Shown here piece after piece: positions 19,518 to 31,483 of a stretch of 64,000 nucleotides of DNA; the stretch's first letter is position 1; each line of letters starts with the position of its first letter. Origin of the DNA: Blepharisma japonicum (Eukaryota; Ciliophora; Heterotrichea; Heterotrichida; Blepharismidae); contig CATKHK010000042.1 in assembly GCA_949751835.1 (NCBI GenBank), forward strand, positions 248,001 through 312,000, read 5' to 3'. The translations under genes and the position numbers were made by a program. Under the pieces are notes generated by a model, which worked only from the letters and a program-made list of their open reading frames with translations, ran no database searches and was not told the origin of the DNA.

Positions 19518-22500
19518 ATGGTAATCCGATTTTTATTTCTTACAACGCTTGTGTGTGCATCAATCAATTTGTATGTCTTTTTTGGACAAAATACGCAGAA
19601 CAAATTAATTACTTATTTCAAAGCCAACTTAATCCAGACTATTGGAAATCCTGATACATTCGAAACGATTTTCATCACAGCAAACAAGACCACAGATTTT
19701 GGTTCATATTTTCAAGGAGAGATTCCAGTAGCAATTGACGCCACTTTTGATATAAATTTAAGCCAATATTTATTAGCTGCTACAGAGACAAAAGGAATTT
19801 TGAACCTTTTTTTGGATCCTAATATGTCTCCTTCCGGTTCTTTGCAGTATTACTTGCATGTGCCTTGGCAAAACCAATTGAATGCAACTGAAATTATAAC
19901 AAACTATTTAGGCTGGAATAAAATCGCTCTTATTGGTACTCAATCACTTGAATCTGTAAGGATTACAAATGAGTTTGACAAAGATTTTTCGAGAAAAGTT
20001 AAATCAAATATTGTAATAACAAGTAGCATTACAGAAGACAACATGGATTCCATTGCTGGGAGACTTCTGAAGCCTAATGGCCTACAAACCTTTGTTGTGT
20101 TTTGTGAAGGGGAATTCATAGATATATTCACTAATTCTCTGGAAAATAAAAAGATATATAAACAAGGGGCGGGGTTACTGATATGAAGCAAAGGGATATG
20201 AGGGAATTTAAAAAATGGACTTTTATACCTAGTTGAGCAAGGACTGGAAAGTGCTACATCATATGAACAATATGAAGCTCTTGCAATTAAAAGCTTTACT
20301 GATTCAATTTTAGGGCATATTAGCTCTCTTTCTAATATCGGTGGAGTAAGCTATGATAGCGATTCTATTAAGCAATTTATGAAAGTAAGCACATTAGATT
20401 CTGGGAAAAAGCCAAATTATTCCTTAGTAAATATCGTAAACTCAGCCAAAAAGATCCCTGGCACTCTCGTGAGTGGTGAACTAATAATTTCAGATAACAT
20501 TACTTTTCCTGGCAATACAACAGACAAGCCTGTAACTTCAAAAGCAATACTTTTGATGTCTTTAACCACTTCAGCCCAAGAGCTTGACGGAACATCTAAT
20601 TCATATCAGCCAGTTCAAGCACAAGGGAACTTTTATGCAAGAGATTGAATAAATAACAATTCAATTATTCTTGAAAATTTCGAAATTCAATTTACTCAAA
20701 ATAGCTGCGGAACGTTGGTTTTTATACATGACAAAACAGCAGCTTGCTATGCTCCTTTAAAATCAAAATTAGGCCTAGTAAATCTATCCTCAGATTACTA
20801 TGCAACAACTGTTGGCAATATTTTATTATTCAGAGAGTGAAATATCAGTTTGATGACAGTTGGACCTTCTGTTTCAAGCCCTTTGCTATCAAACAAGACC
20901 GCTTACCCTGAATTTATGAGAGTGATTCCAAATGGAAATTACAACGCTGTAATTTTGGCGAAACTTTGCCAAATATTTGGATGAAAAAATGTGGTTGTTC
21001 TTTATACCAATCTAAGCTCTAACATAGCTATGTACGAAACATTTGTCGCTGAAGCAGACAAAATTGGAATAAATATCGCAAATGATGAAAAAATGAGGAT
21101 GCTTCCTCAAAATTATGCAAGAACAGATTTTAATACTTATAAATATGCGTTTGATGCAATAAAAGACACAAAAGTCAGGATTTTTGTTTCATTTCTAACT
21201 GCATATTCAAGTTATCAAGCAATTGAAGGATTCTATGATGTGGGTTTGAGGAAAGGCGATCTTGTCATCATGCTTGCTCAGAAAACAGGAGGGCAATCTG
21301 TGATAACTACCTATGTGCAGCAATACGTACCAAAACTCACAGAGCTTTTATCAGGCTCTATAAGTGTCTCATCTGTTGAGTATATCGGAGACTTTGGGCT
21401 AATGATAATGAACAACATGAAAAGCTACTGAGGGAATTCACCAAGTTTTAAAGGCTCACATTTTGATCACACTTTGCTGGCTGCTTATGGGCTAGATTTT
21501 ACTATTTTTAAAGGAGAAGATTATGAGAATGCCACAGTTTTGATTAAAAATACAAGAGCTCAGCGAATTACAGGTGCTTCTGGGACAATTGCAATTGATT
21601 CTTCTTCAAATGATCGTAGCTTTATGATCCTGAGTATTAATAATTTCTACGCAACAAATACAACTGGAGTTTATAATGAAAGTATTTCAGGCTATTACAT
21701 TCCAACATCAAGCACCCCAATTCAAATGAATTCAGACATAATATGGCCTGGACCTTCATACATAATGCCAACTGACACTATTGTATTAACATCAGATTGT
21801 CCATTTGATGAATCTCTTTCAGAAGATTCCACAAAAGGTATTGCTGTCTTTGCAACGATTTGCTCAGGTGTTGCTATTATTGCATTGATAATTACAGTAG
21901 CTATATGGAGAGGAAATTTTACTAAAGCCTTTCCAAAATTAACACAAAGAAAAGAACTCCAATTCGCTGATTCAGTAGTAATGGCTACTATGCTGATAGA
22001 AATTTTTCAATATATCAATATTGGGCCAATATTTAAAGAAGACCCCGTAACTGATTACTTGGGGGGACTTTTTAATGCTGATGTAGAAAAATTTGTTGAA
22101 TTTAAAGGTGAAGTTTACTGGATAGGGCTAAATATTGTACTAGGAACTGTCTGCTTTTGGCTTGTAACTGTGGCCCTTCTCCTATCGCATAATGATCGGC
22201 TAATTACATCTATTTTCTGTTTTCGATGGATTTTTAATTTCAAAGACTATTTAATGCCTCTTCTGGGGAATATGCTTTTCGTGCCAATAATAACAATTTT
22301 ATTGACGGTTTTTAAATGCTCAAAAAGCATAGGGAGTAATCTTGATGAAAGCTACATGGATACTGACTGCTATCAATATTGCTGGGAAGGTACACATTTG
22401 GGCTATGCAATTGCCTGTATTTTTGCTTTAATTTTATATTTTCCAATTGCAGTTTTCAATAGACCGCTTTGGACTAATATTCAAGATGACGATAACCAAA

Positions 22501-23096
22501 ATATAAGATCCCAGCCTGAATATATTATGACAAAAAGTGTTGCTCAAGTCTTATTTATTACTTTAAATAAAATCATCTCATTATATGATACTATCGCACA
22601 AGGCTTTGTGTATTTAGCCTTGATTCTCGCATATATTGTGTACAATTTAAAAAGACCTCCATACAACTACGATAGAATTAACATGTGACAAGTCGATTTA
22701 TTGGCTTGTGTAGCGTGATCAGTTCTATTGACTAGCGTTTCCCATGGAATGAATGGAGGCTACGTTGAACTTATGATCATAAAGATCGCAGGATGGGCTG
22801 CTTTAATTCTTGTTGGAGTAATTCTTCAAACGAAAAAGTTTCCTGCTTTGCTTTACAGGCCACAGCCCCAAAATATTGCATTGTTATTCAAATTTATGCT
22901 GACTACATCAGTTAAGGCTGATAGCATTGAAAAAAAGCACTTAAACTTTGTCAGTGCATCTTATAAAATGAAAGAAGAGGAAGAAAAAGAATCAAACAAA
23001 ACTGAATTTGTAAATATCAATAAAACGAGGTATGCGATTGATGATTCCACTAGAAGAGGAATGCTTGAAGGAACCATGTTCATTCAAAACAGTTAA
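19518..23096 (+). CDS. Receptor with two tandem Venus-flytrap domains and 7-8 TM helices (class C GPCR-like)
   Basis: A single intronless frame of 1192 residues containing eight TGA-encoded Trp codons. It has a signal peptide (MVIRFLFLTTLVCASINLYV) and a large ectodomain (about 25-770) with many N-glycosylation sequons. Two periplasmic-binding/ANF-type modules are suggested by a repeated lobe signature: YLGWNKIALIGT (about residue 136) and IFGWKNVVVLYT (about 488), the latter preceded by VGPSVSSPLLSN. Seven or eight hydrophobic segments follow from about 774 (GIAVFATICSGVAIIALIIT) to about 1105, then a short charged tail. The TM part has no recognisable cyclase or kinase domain. It could be a class C-type GPCR or a ciliate-specific receptor or channel; the ligand is unknown. 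Confidence 0.78.
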
Positions 23097-23225
23097 ATGA
23101 TCAAATAAATTCTAAGTATAAATAATTTATTTTAGACATTATATGTCATTTGGGTCTTCTTCTAAATCAGATTTTTTTGAATATTATAATTATTTATCTA
23201 AATGGCTTAAGAATTTTTAACTTTA

Positions 23226-26006
23226 TTATTCTATTGACTCTTTGTAATGAGTTTCAATACTCAGTAGGAGCTGTGCTCTTGTCTGCTTATTTAGAGACAT
23301 AACCTGTGGACTAGTGCTAAAAAGTAATTTATGCAATCTTAATGGCAGTTCTGTATGACTTAGTATCCATTTCACCACATTATCAGCCGGCTGGCTTCAT
23401 ATCGTGATATACTCTAACTGAGCATCAAGATTTGGTGCTTCAGGAAAGAATTCTTTTAATCCTTCTTGAAAGCCTAATAAATCAATCTTCATTTGTTCTC
23501 TTCCTGCATTGTTGCACTTTTTGACCTTAGAGAACACATCAATCAAATAGTCATACAAATATTTAACTACTTTTATGAGTATCTTATTTTGCAAGTATAC
23601 TGGAATGCTTCCCCCACCAATAGCAACCAGCCTTCCTTTTGTGTCTTCTACAATGTGCAATAATCTGTCAATAAATGGATTGTTTTCGTTTTTATTTTCA
23701 TCTCATTTGAGCCCTGTAACAATGCCATTAAGCCAATCAGGCTTAATAAGTCTTGGGATCTGAATTTCCGCTAAAAACATTTCTAATTCCTCAATAATTT
23801 TGTGAGTATTATCAAAAAAGATGAAAACGTAATTCATTTGGCTTTCAGGAATCACCTTTTTCATGTAATTTTCTCCAATATGAGTAGCATGAAGGATATT
23901 TTTTAAGCTTTCAATTGCTATTATAGTTTCAGCAATATTATATAGTCCCGCTGAGGTTTGAGTGATTTGCTTTTTCAGGGGCGACATATTATATTTTCCT
24001 TCAGAATTCATTGAGTCCAAAAAGTCCTTAATTCTCACCATTGAAGTAGACAGATTTCTATATTTTTTTTGGTATAAAAATGTATCATAGCTTGATTCCA
24101 AATCTTCTCCTTGTACCCCTCTTCATGAAACTTCAGCTTGTAGTAATCCTTTTGAGCCTTCATTAGAAAACATTTCATATATCGAAAATGAAAAATATTC
24201 CACCATTTGGCTTAAAGCTAAAAAGACTTCAAACGAGATTGGAGTCAAAATGGCCATCAATTGTAAGTAGCTGCCAATTGCCTTGATGAAATTTAAAGCA
24301 GCTATGCATAGAACAGGTGCATTTTCTGACAGCTGAAGGCCTGGAGATGATACTTGATTTTCTTCAGTTTTTGAAAATAAATAATCTTTGTCTGGTTCAT
24401 CTTCATTGTTTAAATCTACTTTTATATCAAAAGGATTGCCTCTTGCAATTGAAGAAAATGTAAAATTATACTCGTCAAAATGATCACATAATGCTTTTAG
24501 AATTGTTGTAGAGTCATTTATCCATTTATAAATTTCTTGAGAAATATCAAAATCTTTAGGTATTGGCAATCTTGATCATTGTTCAGCTTCAAGCAAATTT
24601 CTAAATATTTTTTACGATAAATTATTCCAAGTTTTCTGATGAAAAGAATTAAAATAGTCTACACATTTTTTCTCGATCGCTTTTTTCAACTCAGAACTAG
24701 GCGTCCCAGAGAAATCTTCACCTATTTGTATAAAGGTGTTTAACCATCCTAAAGCTTGGCCAATTTCATTAATTTTTAAATTCAAAATTTGGTTTCCTTC
24801 ATTTATAAACTTTGCTAGCCTTTGCTGCATTTTTTCTCAAATATGCTTCCTATTTCTCAGCAAATCAAGCTTGACCGCAGAATAAAATTCAATAACTGAA
24901 TTAAGTCTATTTTCGTCTTTTATATATAAATGGGTAACAGGATACACTTCATCTTTATATGCTTGGCTAAATAAAAATTACTCATTCTCTTCGTGCCATC
25001 TGCTGATTAAGTGGTGATTATACATCAAATTCGTGAGATCTCTTAGCATTAATCTAAGAGCTGCCAAATAATTTGTGGAGTTAAGCAAATTCGTCATAGA
25101 TTCAACTGAGAGTGCAGAAGCTTCATTTGCTAAAGCTTTTTCTAAAGCTTGCTTTATAATTCTAGTGATCGAGTTCATGAATTCTGTATGAATTGCGAGG
25201 TTAACTTCTGCAAAAGTAGCAGTTGTAGTATAAGCAAGCAAAACATTTTCATATAAATTCATTTCAAACCTCTGACAAAGCTGGCGTAAGCCTTCTTTCA
25301 TTTTTAAGTAGACTTTGCCACGTTTTTTATCAGAAGCGGCTTGAATGCTTTTTAAGCCTTCATATTTTGAAACGTCAACTGTTTTCAATTTTCCACTGGC
25401 CTCGTTGCATAATTCCAAAGCTTTATATAAATTTCCTTCTTTAATAGCTTGTTTAATACTAAGACTTGTGGAGTAGCAAATTTCGCCAAAATGATCTAAT
25501 TCCTCTATAAGACCTTGAAGCTTGCTTTTCTTTTTGGATAAATAAACTAACTTAAGGGTTTTAGCCAGCAGAGATGTTTGTAGTGATGATATATCTGATC
25601 TGCTTTTTTGAGAAAGAAGCTTGCTTGTAGATAATAGTTTTGATATAAGCTGGATATTTTCCATTCCATTTACTACTTAGGAATTACCGAATTTGTCATA
25701 ATTATTCATCACTTGCAAATAAAGGCCATGGTTTGATAGTTCCAGGAAAAATTCAAGCTGCTTTATGCGGTCATCAATTTCACGAATCGTATTTACCTGT
25801 CTTATCTCTTCTGATATGATATTATGGTTTTGCTCAGACTCTGTGTATTGAGTGGATAATTGAGATTCCAAGATTTCTTTAACCTTATCCTTTGATAATG
25901 ATTTCACGTCAAAATTTTCTTGAACTCTTATATCAGGCTTTGGAGCTTCTACATATTCAACTTGGTTAGGCTTAGACTTATTGAAAAGCCGCTTAAGATA
26001 AATCAT
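23226..26006 (-). CDS. VPS50: Syndetin / VPS50 subunit of the EARP tethering complex
   Basis: EARP tethers vesicles at recycling endosomes. Four exons (introns 25673-25687, 24967-24981, 24601-24615) give 911 residues, close to animal syndetin. The N-terminal part (about 40-330) is the helical Vps54-N-like region, including a GLYLQVMNNYDKF stretch. The C-terminal part has the syndetin signature VKKCNNAGREQMKIDL, then ADNVVKWILSHTEL, which matches the conserved end of CCDC132 proteins. Five Trp codons are TGA, one of them in AEQWSRLPIP. It ends with TAA and converges with the receptor gene. VPS54 was considered, but the C-terminal signature favours VPS50. Confidence 0.88.
24601..24615 (-). other. 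15-nt intron, VPS50 intron 3
   Basis: GTAAAAAATATTTAG, phase 2; A at position 10. Confidence 0.9.
24967..24981 (-). other. 15-nt intron, VPS50 intron 2
   Basis: GTAATTTTTATTTAG, phase 2; A at position 10. Confidence 0.9.
25673..25687 (-). other. 15-nt intron, VPS50 intron 1
   Basis: GTAATTCCTAAGTAG, phase 1; detectable because TAA falls in frame at positions 9-11. A at position 10. Confidence 0.88.
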
Positions 26007-26208
26007 ATATTACCATTTGTATATTAAGCCCTTATTTAATTAAGCATTATAACTCTCCAGAACTTCTATCTCTGCATTATCTTTTACTTAAGATGAATAA
26101 ATTTTAGATATTCATTTTATATTAATTCAGATAGTCTCTAATTAAAAATGCAGAGTGAAAGCAACTCAGATTTGATTTTTTAAATGGTTATTTAAAGCGT
26201 TGCTTTTT

Positions 26209-26607
26209 TTAAGCACACTTACTGCAGGCTAGTGAATTATTTTCAATATATTTTGATGTCTCAATGAAAGAATTATACTCTTCTGAGTTCCATTTGCAGC
26301 CACATGGAAGTATAACGTTATCTTCTTCATCATAAATCAGTTCAACAATGCTTTCATTTTCGTTTATTTGTTCTTTGTCCGTCTTTAACTTTTCACTATG
26401 CCATGAATTATTAGCCACAAACATAAGACGACTTTCTGAAATTGATGCCGATGGATCATGCAGGTATGATCCTAGAGATAACTCATTATTTTTGAGACTT
26501 TGATCTTTCTCCACATAATCCTCAAATGATTTTACATCTGCTTGACGAAGATATCCTTGATTTTCAGATGTATTTCAATAATCTGAGGGAAAGCGAGAGT
26601 CTTCCAT
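26209..26607 (-). CDS. Small protein with a C-terminal CxC...CxxC zinc-binding-like motif
   Basis: Encodes 132 residues, one TGA Trp (DYWNTSEN), TAA stop. The N-terminal two thirds are polar and probably disordered. The last 40 residues read VILPCGCKWNSEEY, then a spacer of about 20 residues, then LACSKCA. The two Cys pairs resemble half of a RING/U-box or rubredoxin-like knuckle. With only four Cys and no His, it could bind one zinc ion or be a degenerate RING. Function unknown. Confidence 0.6.
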
Positions 26608-26789
26608 TAATCTACAAATAATTCTTTTGTAATTTAAATTGAATTTAATTAAGCTTTACTCTTAAATTTAGTTTAAATTGATGAATTTTTAAATTGAATT
26701 ATCGACCCATCATTTTATAGATTTTTCAATAATTTTGAAGTAAAAATTTGTCCAACCATTAATTATTGGATTTATTATTATCCTCTGTA

Positions 26790-29510
26790 ATGCAATATCG
26801 AAATTACGATTTAATGGATGCAGAAGTTTTGATTCTTACTGAGGATGAGTACCAAAAATTCAAGAAAAGTCTAAATGATAAAAGAGAAAGCAAACTTGTG
26901 AAATGACCCCTCATGAAAAGTCACACCCTTTATAAAATTGAAAATGATGCTGCTGAAAATGACGCTGCTGAAAAGATGCTTAGCCAAGAGTCTCAAGAGA
27001 ATTATTTAAAAATCCTTGATAGCCTTGATCTATCTCTTGCATCAGGACCAAACTCTAAAATCAGTCCGATACGCATTTCAGATCACAAATTTTTAAATGA
27101 AGACCACCAACGAAATGCAATGGAAAGGCTAAACAAAAAGGTATCAAAGCATAGATGTTCAGCGGCTTCAAGCAATTTATTAGATTTTAAATTCAATTCA
27201 ACGCCAGCTTCTCCTTCACATGGCTCAAAGAAGAAAATTGAAATTTCTAATAAGAAAACAAAAACTGTTAAAATTATAGGTCATAATAACAATAGGAAAC
27301 AAGAAAATGTGGATATAAAGCCAAATAAGATTTTACCAATGAGCACTAAAGATGATTGAAAGTTTATAAACTTAAAAGAAACCTTTAAGCAAGCCGAATT
27401 AGACTCTGACCTTGAAAAATCACCCAAAATGGGCTCAAAGACTCTTTCATCAAAAAGGCCAAGCAAAAGGATTTTGAAAAAATATTTAATTAAGGCAAAT
27501 CCTCACATCCCTATTAGCTCTGAAAGAAGCACAAATCCATCAGAAGGACTTGTATTTTCTGGACCATCAACCATTAAGCATGCAATCTCAAAAAAGCGGA
27601 GAAAAAAGTTGAGAAAGGTAAATTCAGATAATATATTAGACTTAAATTTAGAAAAATCATTCAAACCCAAAATAAGGTCTCCACCAAGCCAAGACAATCA
27701 AAAAATGACAATGAGAAGTTTGAATTCAGCAAGGAGTTCTTATCATAAAAGCACTGAGAATAGTAATTCTTTAGGAGAGTTAATGCAATTAATGTTCAAT
27801 ACTAAGTCACTAATTTCAGAAAACATCAGCCCAAAGGACTCTTCAGAGCATAAAGCTCTCAATGAAAGAATAGCCAATATGATAAAAGAAAGCCCTTCAG
27901 AGCTTTATAAGATTTTAAATGTTTCTGGCTATTCCAAGGATTCCCTTACAACAAGAAGCAACTTTCAAGGAATCGAATGGACCGAGGAGCAAGAAAAATT
28001 ATTTAAATCAATGCTTCGAAAATCTCATAGTTTTAACTCAATAGCTAAAACAAGGCTTTTCAAAGAAATGGAAAGGAATCTTGGCCCAACTCAAACAAGA
28101 GAAGATATTAAATGAAAGTACGACAAACATTCTCCGTGAGCTAATGATCTGGACTATAATAGTGACGCATATTTTCAAAGTGAAGAGGCAAAAAAGAGTG
28201 CAAGATCTTCCATATCAAATCTTAAAAAAATAGTTAAGGACAGAGAAGAATTGGACTCATCGAAAGAAGAAATGATCAAACTTAAAATGCTGCAAGAAAG
28301 GACTGGGATAACGAGCTCAAATCTTTGTATTTTGCAAAATAATGCTGATTATTTAAATAAAGTTCAGGAATTCGAGCACGCTATAGGAGGGTTAAAGATG
28401 ATTGAGAAATGAAAGAAAAATAAATCAGACTATGAATCTGCAAAGGTAAAAATCGCAGATCATGTCATAGAAAATTCTAAAATTGATGTGAAACAATTGA
28501 ACAAAACAAGATACTCTTATCTTTCTGCAAAAGTTGCACACCAAAGGGCTCATAATGAGCTAGAAGATAAATACCTTTTAGAAGCAGAAGCAAAACGAAA
28601 GGAATTAAGAAAAAGGCAGGAAAGCTTTCAAAGAGATGTCACAATCTCGAGAAAAATCTGCAGAGAAATGTTTGGGAGACATATTAAGTTTGGCCCAAGG
28701 AAAACGCTAGAAACTACAGCTCACCCCCTAGGATCTCCAAGATTTAAGGCTAATATGATTAAAATTGGATTTCTTCCTGAAAATTATAGCCCTCAGCCTA
28801 AACCAATAAAGGATTTTGACCCAAGTGTAGTTAAAAGCCTCCGGCTTCAGATCCCTAAAGAAAGTATCAGTCAGCTTTCATTATGAAATTTTAAAAAATC
28901 ACCTCAAGCAGGTGGTAAAACAATGGAAACCCCGCCTTTAGTCAAAATCCAAGCTTACATAAAAGGGTATCTTGTGAGACATAAAGTGAAGATGTGGCGA
29001 AAAGCTGCATTAAAAATCCAAAAAGCTTACAAATGGTACCGAACCAAAAAGTTTGTGCTTACTGCTTTATTTGTAGAACAAATAGCTACAGGAAATTTGC
29101 AGCTTGGATCTCTTCTTGTGAAATATAAAGATACAATTATCTATAAAAAAATTTTAAAAGATATTGTTGCTTCAAAATATATACAGGGAATGCTTATCAA
29201 AAAGAAGACAGAAAGAGAAAAATCTGAAGAAAATAAATCTTTATCTCATCAATCCAGCTTTGCGCCAAAAACAAGTAAATCATCCTTTGGATTCACCCCT
29301 TGTATGAAGAGTGAAGCATTTTTTACTTTTTCAGAGAAAGCAAGTGAAGCATCTCAAAGGGTTTCTAAGCGAAAGTTAACAGGAACTCCCAGAAAAGTGC
29401 TAAATGAAGAAAAGTCGCCGATCCCAAAGTTAATGAAGCTTGAAGAGTTGCCAGAAAATGCTAAAATTTATTTTGACTCAATAAAGACTGCAAGAAAGAC
29501 AGTTCGTTAG
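26790..29510 (+). CDS. Large basic disordered protein with IQ (calmodulin-binding) motifs
   Basis: One frame of 906 residues, broken in the standard code by six TGA Trp codons, TAG stop. Residues about 1-420 are Ser/Lys-rich with many basic clusters. A central segment (about 440-600) is helical. At about 715-745 there are IQ-type motifs (VKIQAYIKGYLVRHKVKMW, then ALKIQKAYKWYRTKK), which bind calmodulin or centrin without calcium. Centrin-binding IQ proteins are common in the ciliate cortex, so a cortical or basal-body role is a reasonable inference. Residues 8-10 of the next gene's 3' end are not shared: the convergent UBL5 stop lies 12 bp away. Confidence 0.75.
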
Positions 29511-29522
29511 GTTAATAAATTG

Positions 29523-29759
29523 TTAATTGTAATACATTTCTAAACCCATTCCATCATGAATTTCGTAATCTGCAAGAGTAATTTGGTCTTTAAGAACTAT
29601 ATTTGCTCTCTGAAGCCTAATCTTTTCGGCTCGATTTCCAGTGTGGGCAGAAATAAGAAGCTTTAAGTCTGCAATTGTGTCTTCTGGGCTGCACTTCACT
29701 CTAACTCTGTGGCCAAGTCTATCATTGCATATTATTTCTATCATAGGAACTCCTTCCAT
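29523..29759 (-). CDS. UBL5: Ubiquitin-like modifier UBL5/Hub1
   Basis: Hub1 is a ubiquitin-fold protein that binds spliceosomal proteins (Snu66 and others) non-covalently and tunes splice-site choice. The core [18 protein letters not shown], then [15 protein letters not shown], is nearly the full 73-residue family length. The usual start is the internal ATG at 29744; an in-frame ATG at 29759 would add five residues (MEGVP), so both are possible and the longer span is given. The C-terminus lacks the GG required for conjugation and ends YYN, similar to the YY-X end of Hub1. Its presence fits a genome that splices very short introns. Confidence 0.92.
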   Translation of the reverse strand: MEGVPMIEIICNDRLGHRVRVKCSPEDTIADLKLLISAHTGNRAEKIRLQRANIVLKDQITLADYEIHDGMGLEMYYN

Positions 29760-30171
29760 TTCAATTATTCTTACAATTCTAATGATTTACTTATTTTAAA
29801 GGTAAAAACTTTTGTAAGTAATATGCAATAATATTAAGTCGCGCATATACAAGCCAATTCTAGGGAAATGAGCAAATAGACGATATTCAAAACGAATTTT
29901 TTATGTAAAAGAAATTTCCCAAACTTATTATTTCCATACAAGTTTTTATTAACATTTTAGAATAATTAATATTATATTATTTGCATCCAATATAGCAAAT
30001 ACAAAATTAACCGTTTCTTATCACCTTATGTATCTGATTATATCCACGTCGAAATTACTGAGTCAAAAAATGAATCAATAACCGATAACTGGCCATAAAA
30101 AATTTTTTGATTGATTTCTTAATCTGTTAAGGTTAATAATAATTTCTTTACATATATAGCTTACAATCATT
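29760..30171. other. Intergenic region
   Basis: About 410 AT-rich bases between divergent starts. I see no RNA gene or repeat. Confidence 0.45.
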
Positions 30172-31191
30172 ATGGAGCAGGAAAAAATAGAAGCTTCAGA
30201 GAAACAAGAATCAGAATATTTTATATCAGAAAAGTACTCTATGGATTCTTTTGATGTTTTAGGAACTCTGGGTGTAGGCACTTTTAGTAGAGTAAGGCTT
30301 GTTAGAAGTAAGGACCAGCCTTATATGAAACCCTTAGCACTAAAAATTCTAAAGAAGACATCAATTTTGAAAATGAGACAGCTCAGTCATCTTAGGAATG
30401 AAAAGGAACTAATGGAGCAACTGGACCATGCTTTTATAACAAAAATCTTAGGAACTTTCCAAGATGATTATTATGTATTTTTCGTTCTCGAGTATGCTTG
30501 TGGAGGGGAGTTGTTTACAAGGCTCAAAAAGTTAGGAACCCTTCCATCTCAAGATGCTCGGTTTTACATCTCTGAGCTTGTCCTTGCACTTGAATATTTG
30601 CATGATAAAGGAATTGTTTTTCGAGATCTTAAGCCGGAGAATATTTTAATCGATCGAAGTGGCCATGTAAAATTATCCGATTTTGGCTTCGCCAAAGCAA
30701 TATCAGATAGCAAAACTTATACGATGTGTGGGACACCTGAATATCTCGCTCCAGAAATCATTCTGGGGAAAGGCCATGGACGTGAAGTAGATTGGTGGGC
30801 TTTAGGCATTTTACTATATGAAATGATTGCTGGATATCCTCCATATTGTGATGATAGCCCATTTAATATCTACCAAAAAATTTTGTTAGGAAGGCTTGTG
30901 TTCCCTTCTTATTTTGACGATATTCTTTGTTCATTACTCTCTGGGCTCTTAGAGTCCAACGTACAGAAAAGAATTGGCTATAAAAATAATGCAGCAAGCG
31001 AGTTGAAAAACCATATGTGGTTTAGTAACGTTGATTTTAATTTATTATTGATAAAAGAATGCCCAGCACCATGGATACCAGAATTGATGACTGAAGAGGA
31101 TACTTCGAACTTCAACAATTACCCAGATTCATTAGAGCAACCTCATGCACCGAAATTCATTCGAGAAAGAGATCCTTTTGTTGGGTTTTAA
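30172..31191 (+). CDS. cAMP-dependent protein kinase catalytic subunit-like (AGC kinase)
   Basis: Encodes 339 residues, no intron, no TGA codons. Full AGC kinase: Gly loop LGVGTFSRVRLV (about 33), VAIK lysine in ALKILKK, FRDLKPEN (Phe instead of the usual Tyr/His), DFGFA, and CGTPEYLAPE with an activation-loop Thr in TYTMCGTP. The αE-F region has GHGREVDWWALGILLYEM and GYPPYCDDSP as in PKA. The C-terminal tail ends FVGF, equivalent to the PKA hydrophobic motif FxxF with no phosphosite after it. PKG is possible, but no cGMP domain is attached. A separate cNMP-binding protein is encoded about 4 kb downstream. Confidence 0.9.
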   Translation: MEQEKIEASEKQESEYFISEKYSMDSFDVLGTLGVGTFSRVRLVRSKDQPYMKPLALKILKKTSILKMRQLSHLRNEKELMEQLDHAFITKILGTFQDDYYVFFVLEYACGGELFTRLKKLGTLPSQDARFYISELVLALEYLHDKGIVFRDLKPENILIDRSGHVKLSDFGFAKAISDSKTYTMCGTPEYLAPEIILGKGHGREVDWWALGILLYEMIAGYPPYCDDSPFNIYQKILLGRLVFPSYFDDILCSLLSGLLESNVQKRIGYKNNAASELKNHMWFSNVDFNLLLIKECPAPWIPELMTEEDTSNFNNYPDSLEQPHAPKFIRERDPFVGF

Positions 31192-31483
31192 TGTTGAAAT
31201 TAAGATAAATTAATTAGGATCATCGATTTTTTAAATAGGAGATAAGGAATTTTGAGTGTGCAGTAATGTTAAAATCATTGAATAGTCTCAATTTATTTTT
31301 TTTCAAATTTTAATAATGAAAATATGGAGAAAAGATATTTGGAGCAAGAAGAGATAAAGGCAAACAGAAAAATGCTTATAAACTGTGTGAATAACTATTT
31401 AATTGAGCTCCATTTTTTCTAAATCTATATATAGCACTAGTAAAATGAAAAAATATCATAAAAATCTTATGTGTTATTTATAT

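Noticed and set aside
31324-31422. 32-codon ORF (MEKRYLEQEEIKANRKM) between PKA-like kinase and the RGS receptor.
   Set aside because: Too short, no matching domain, no intron extends it convincingly.
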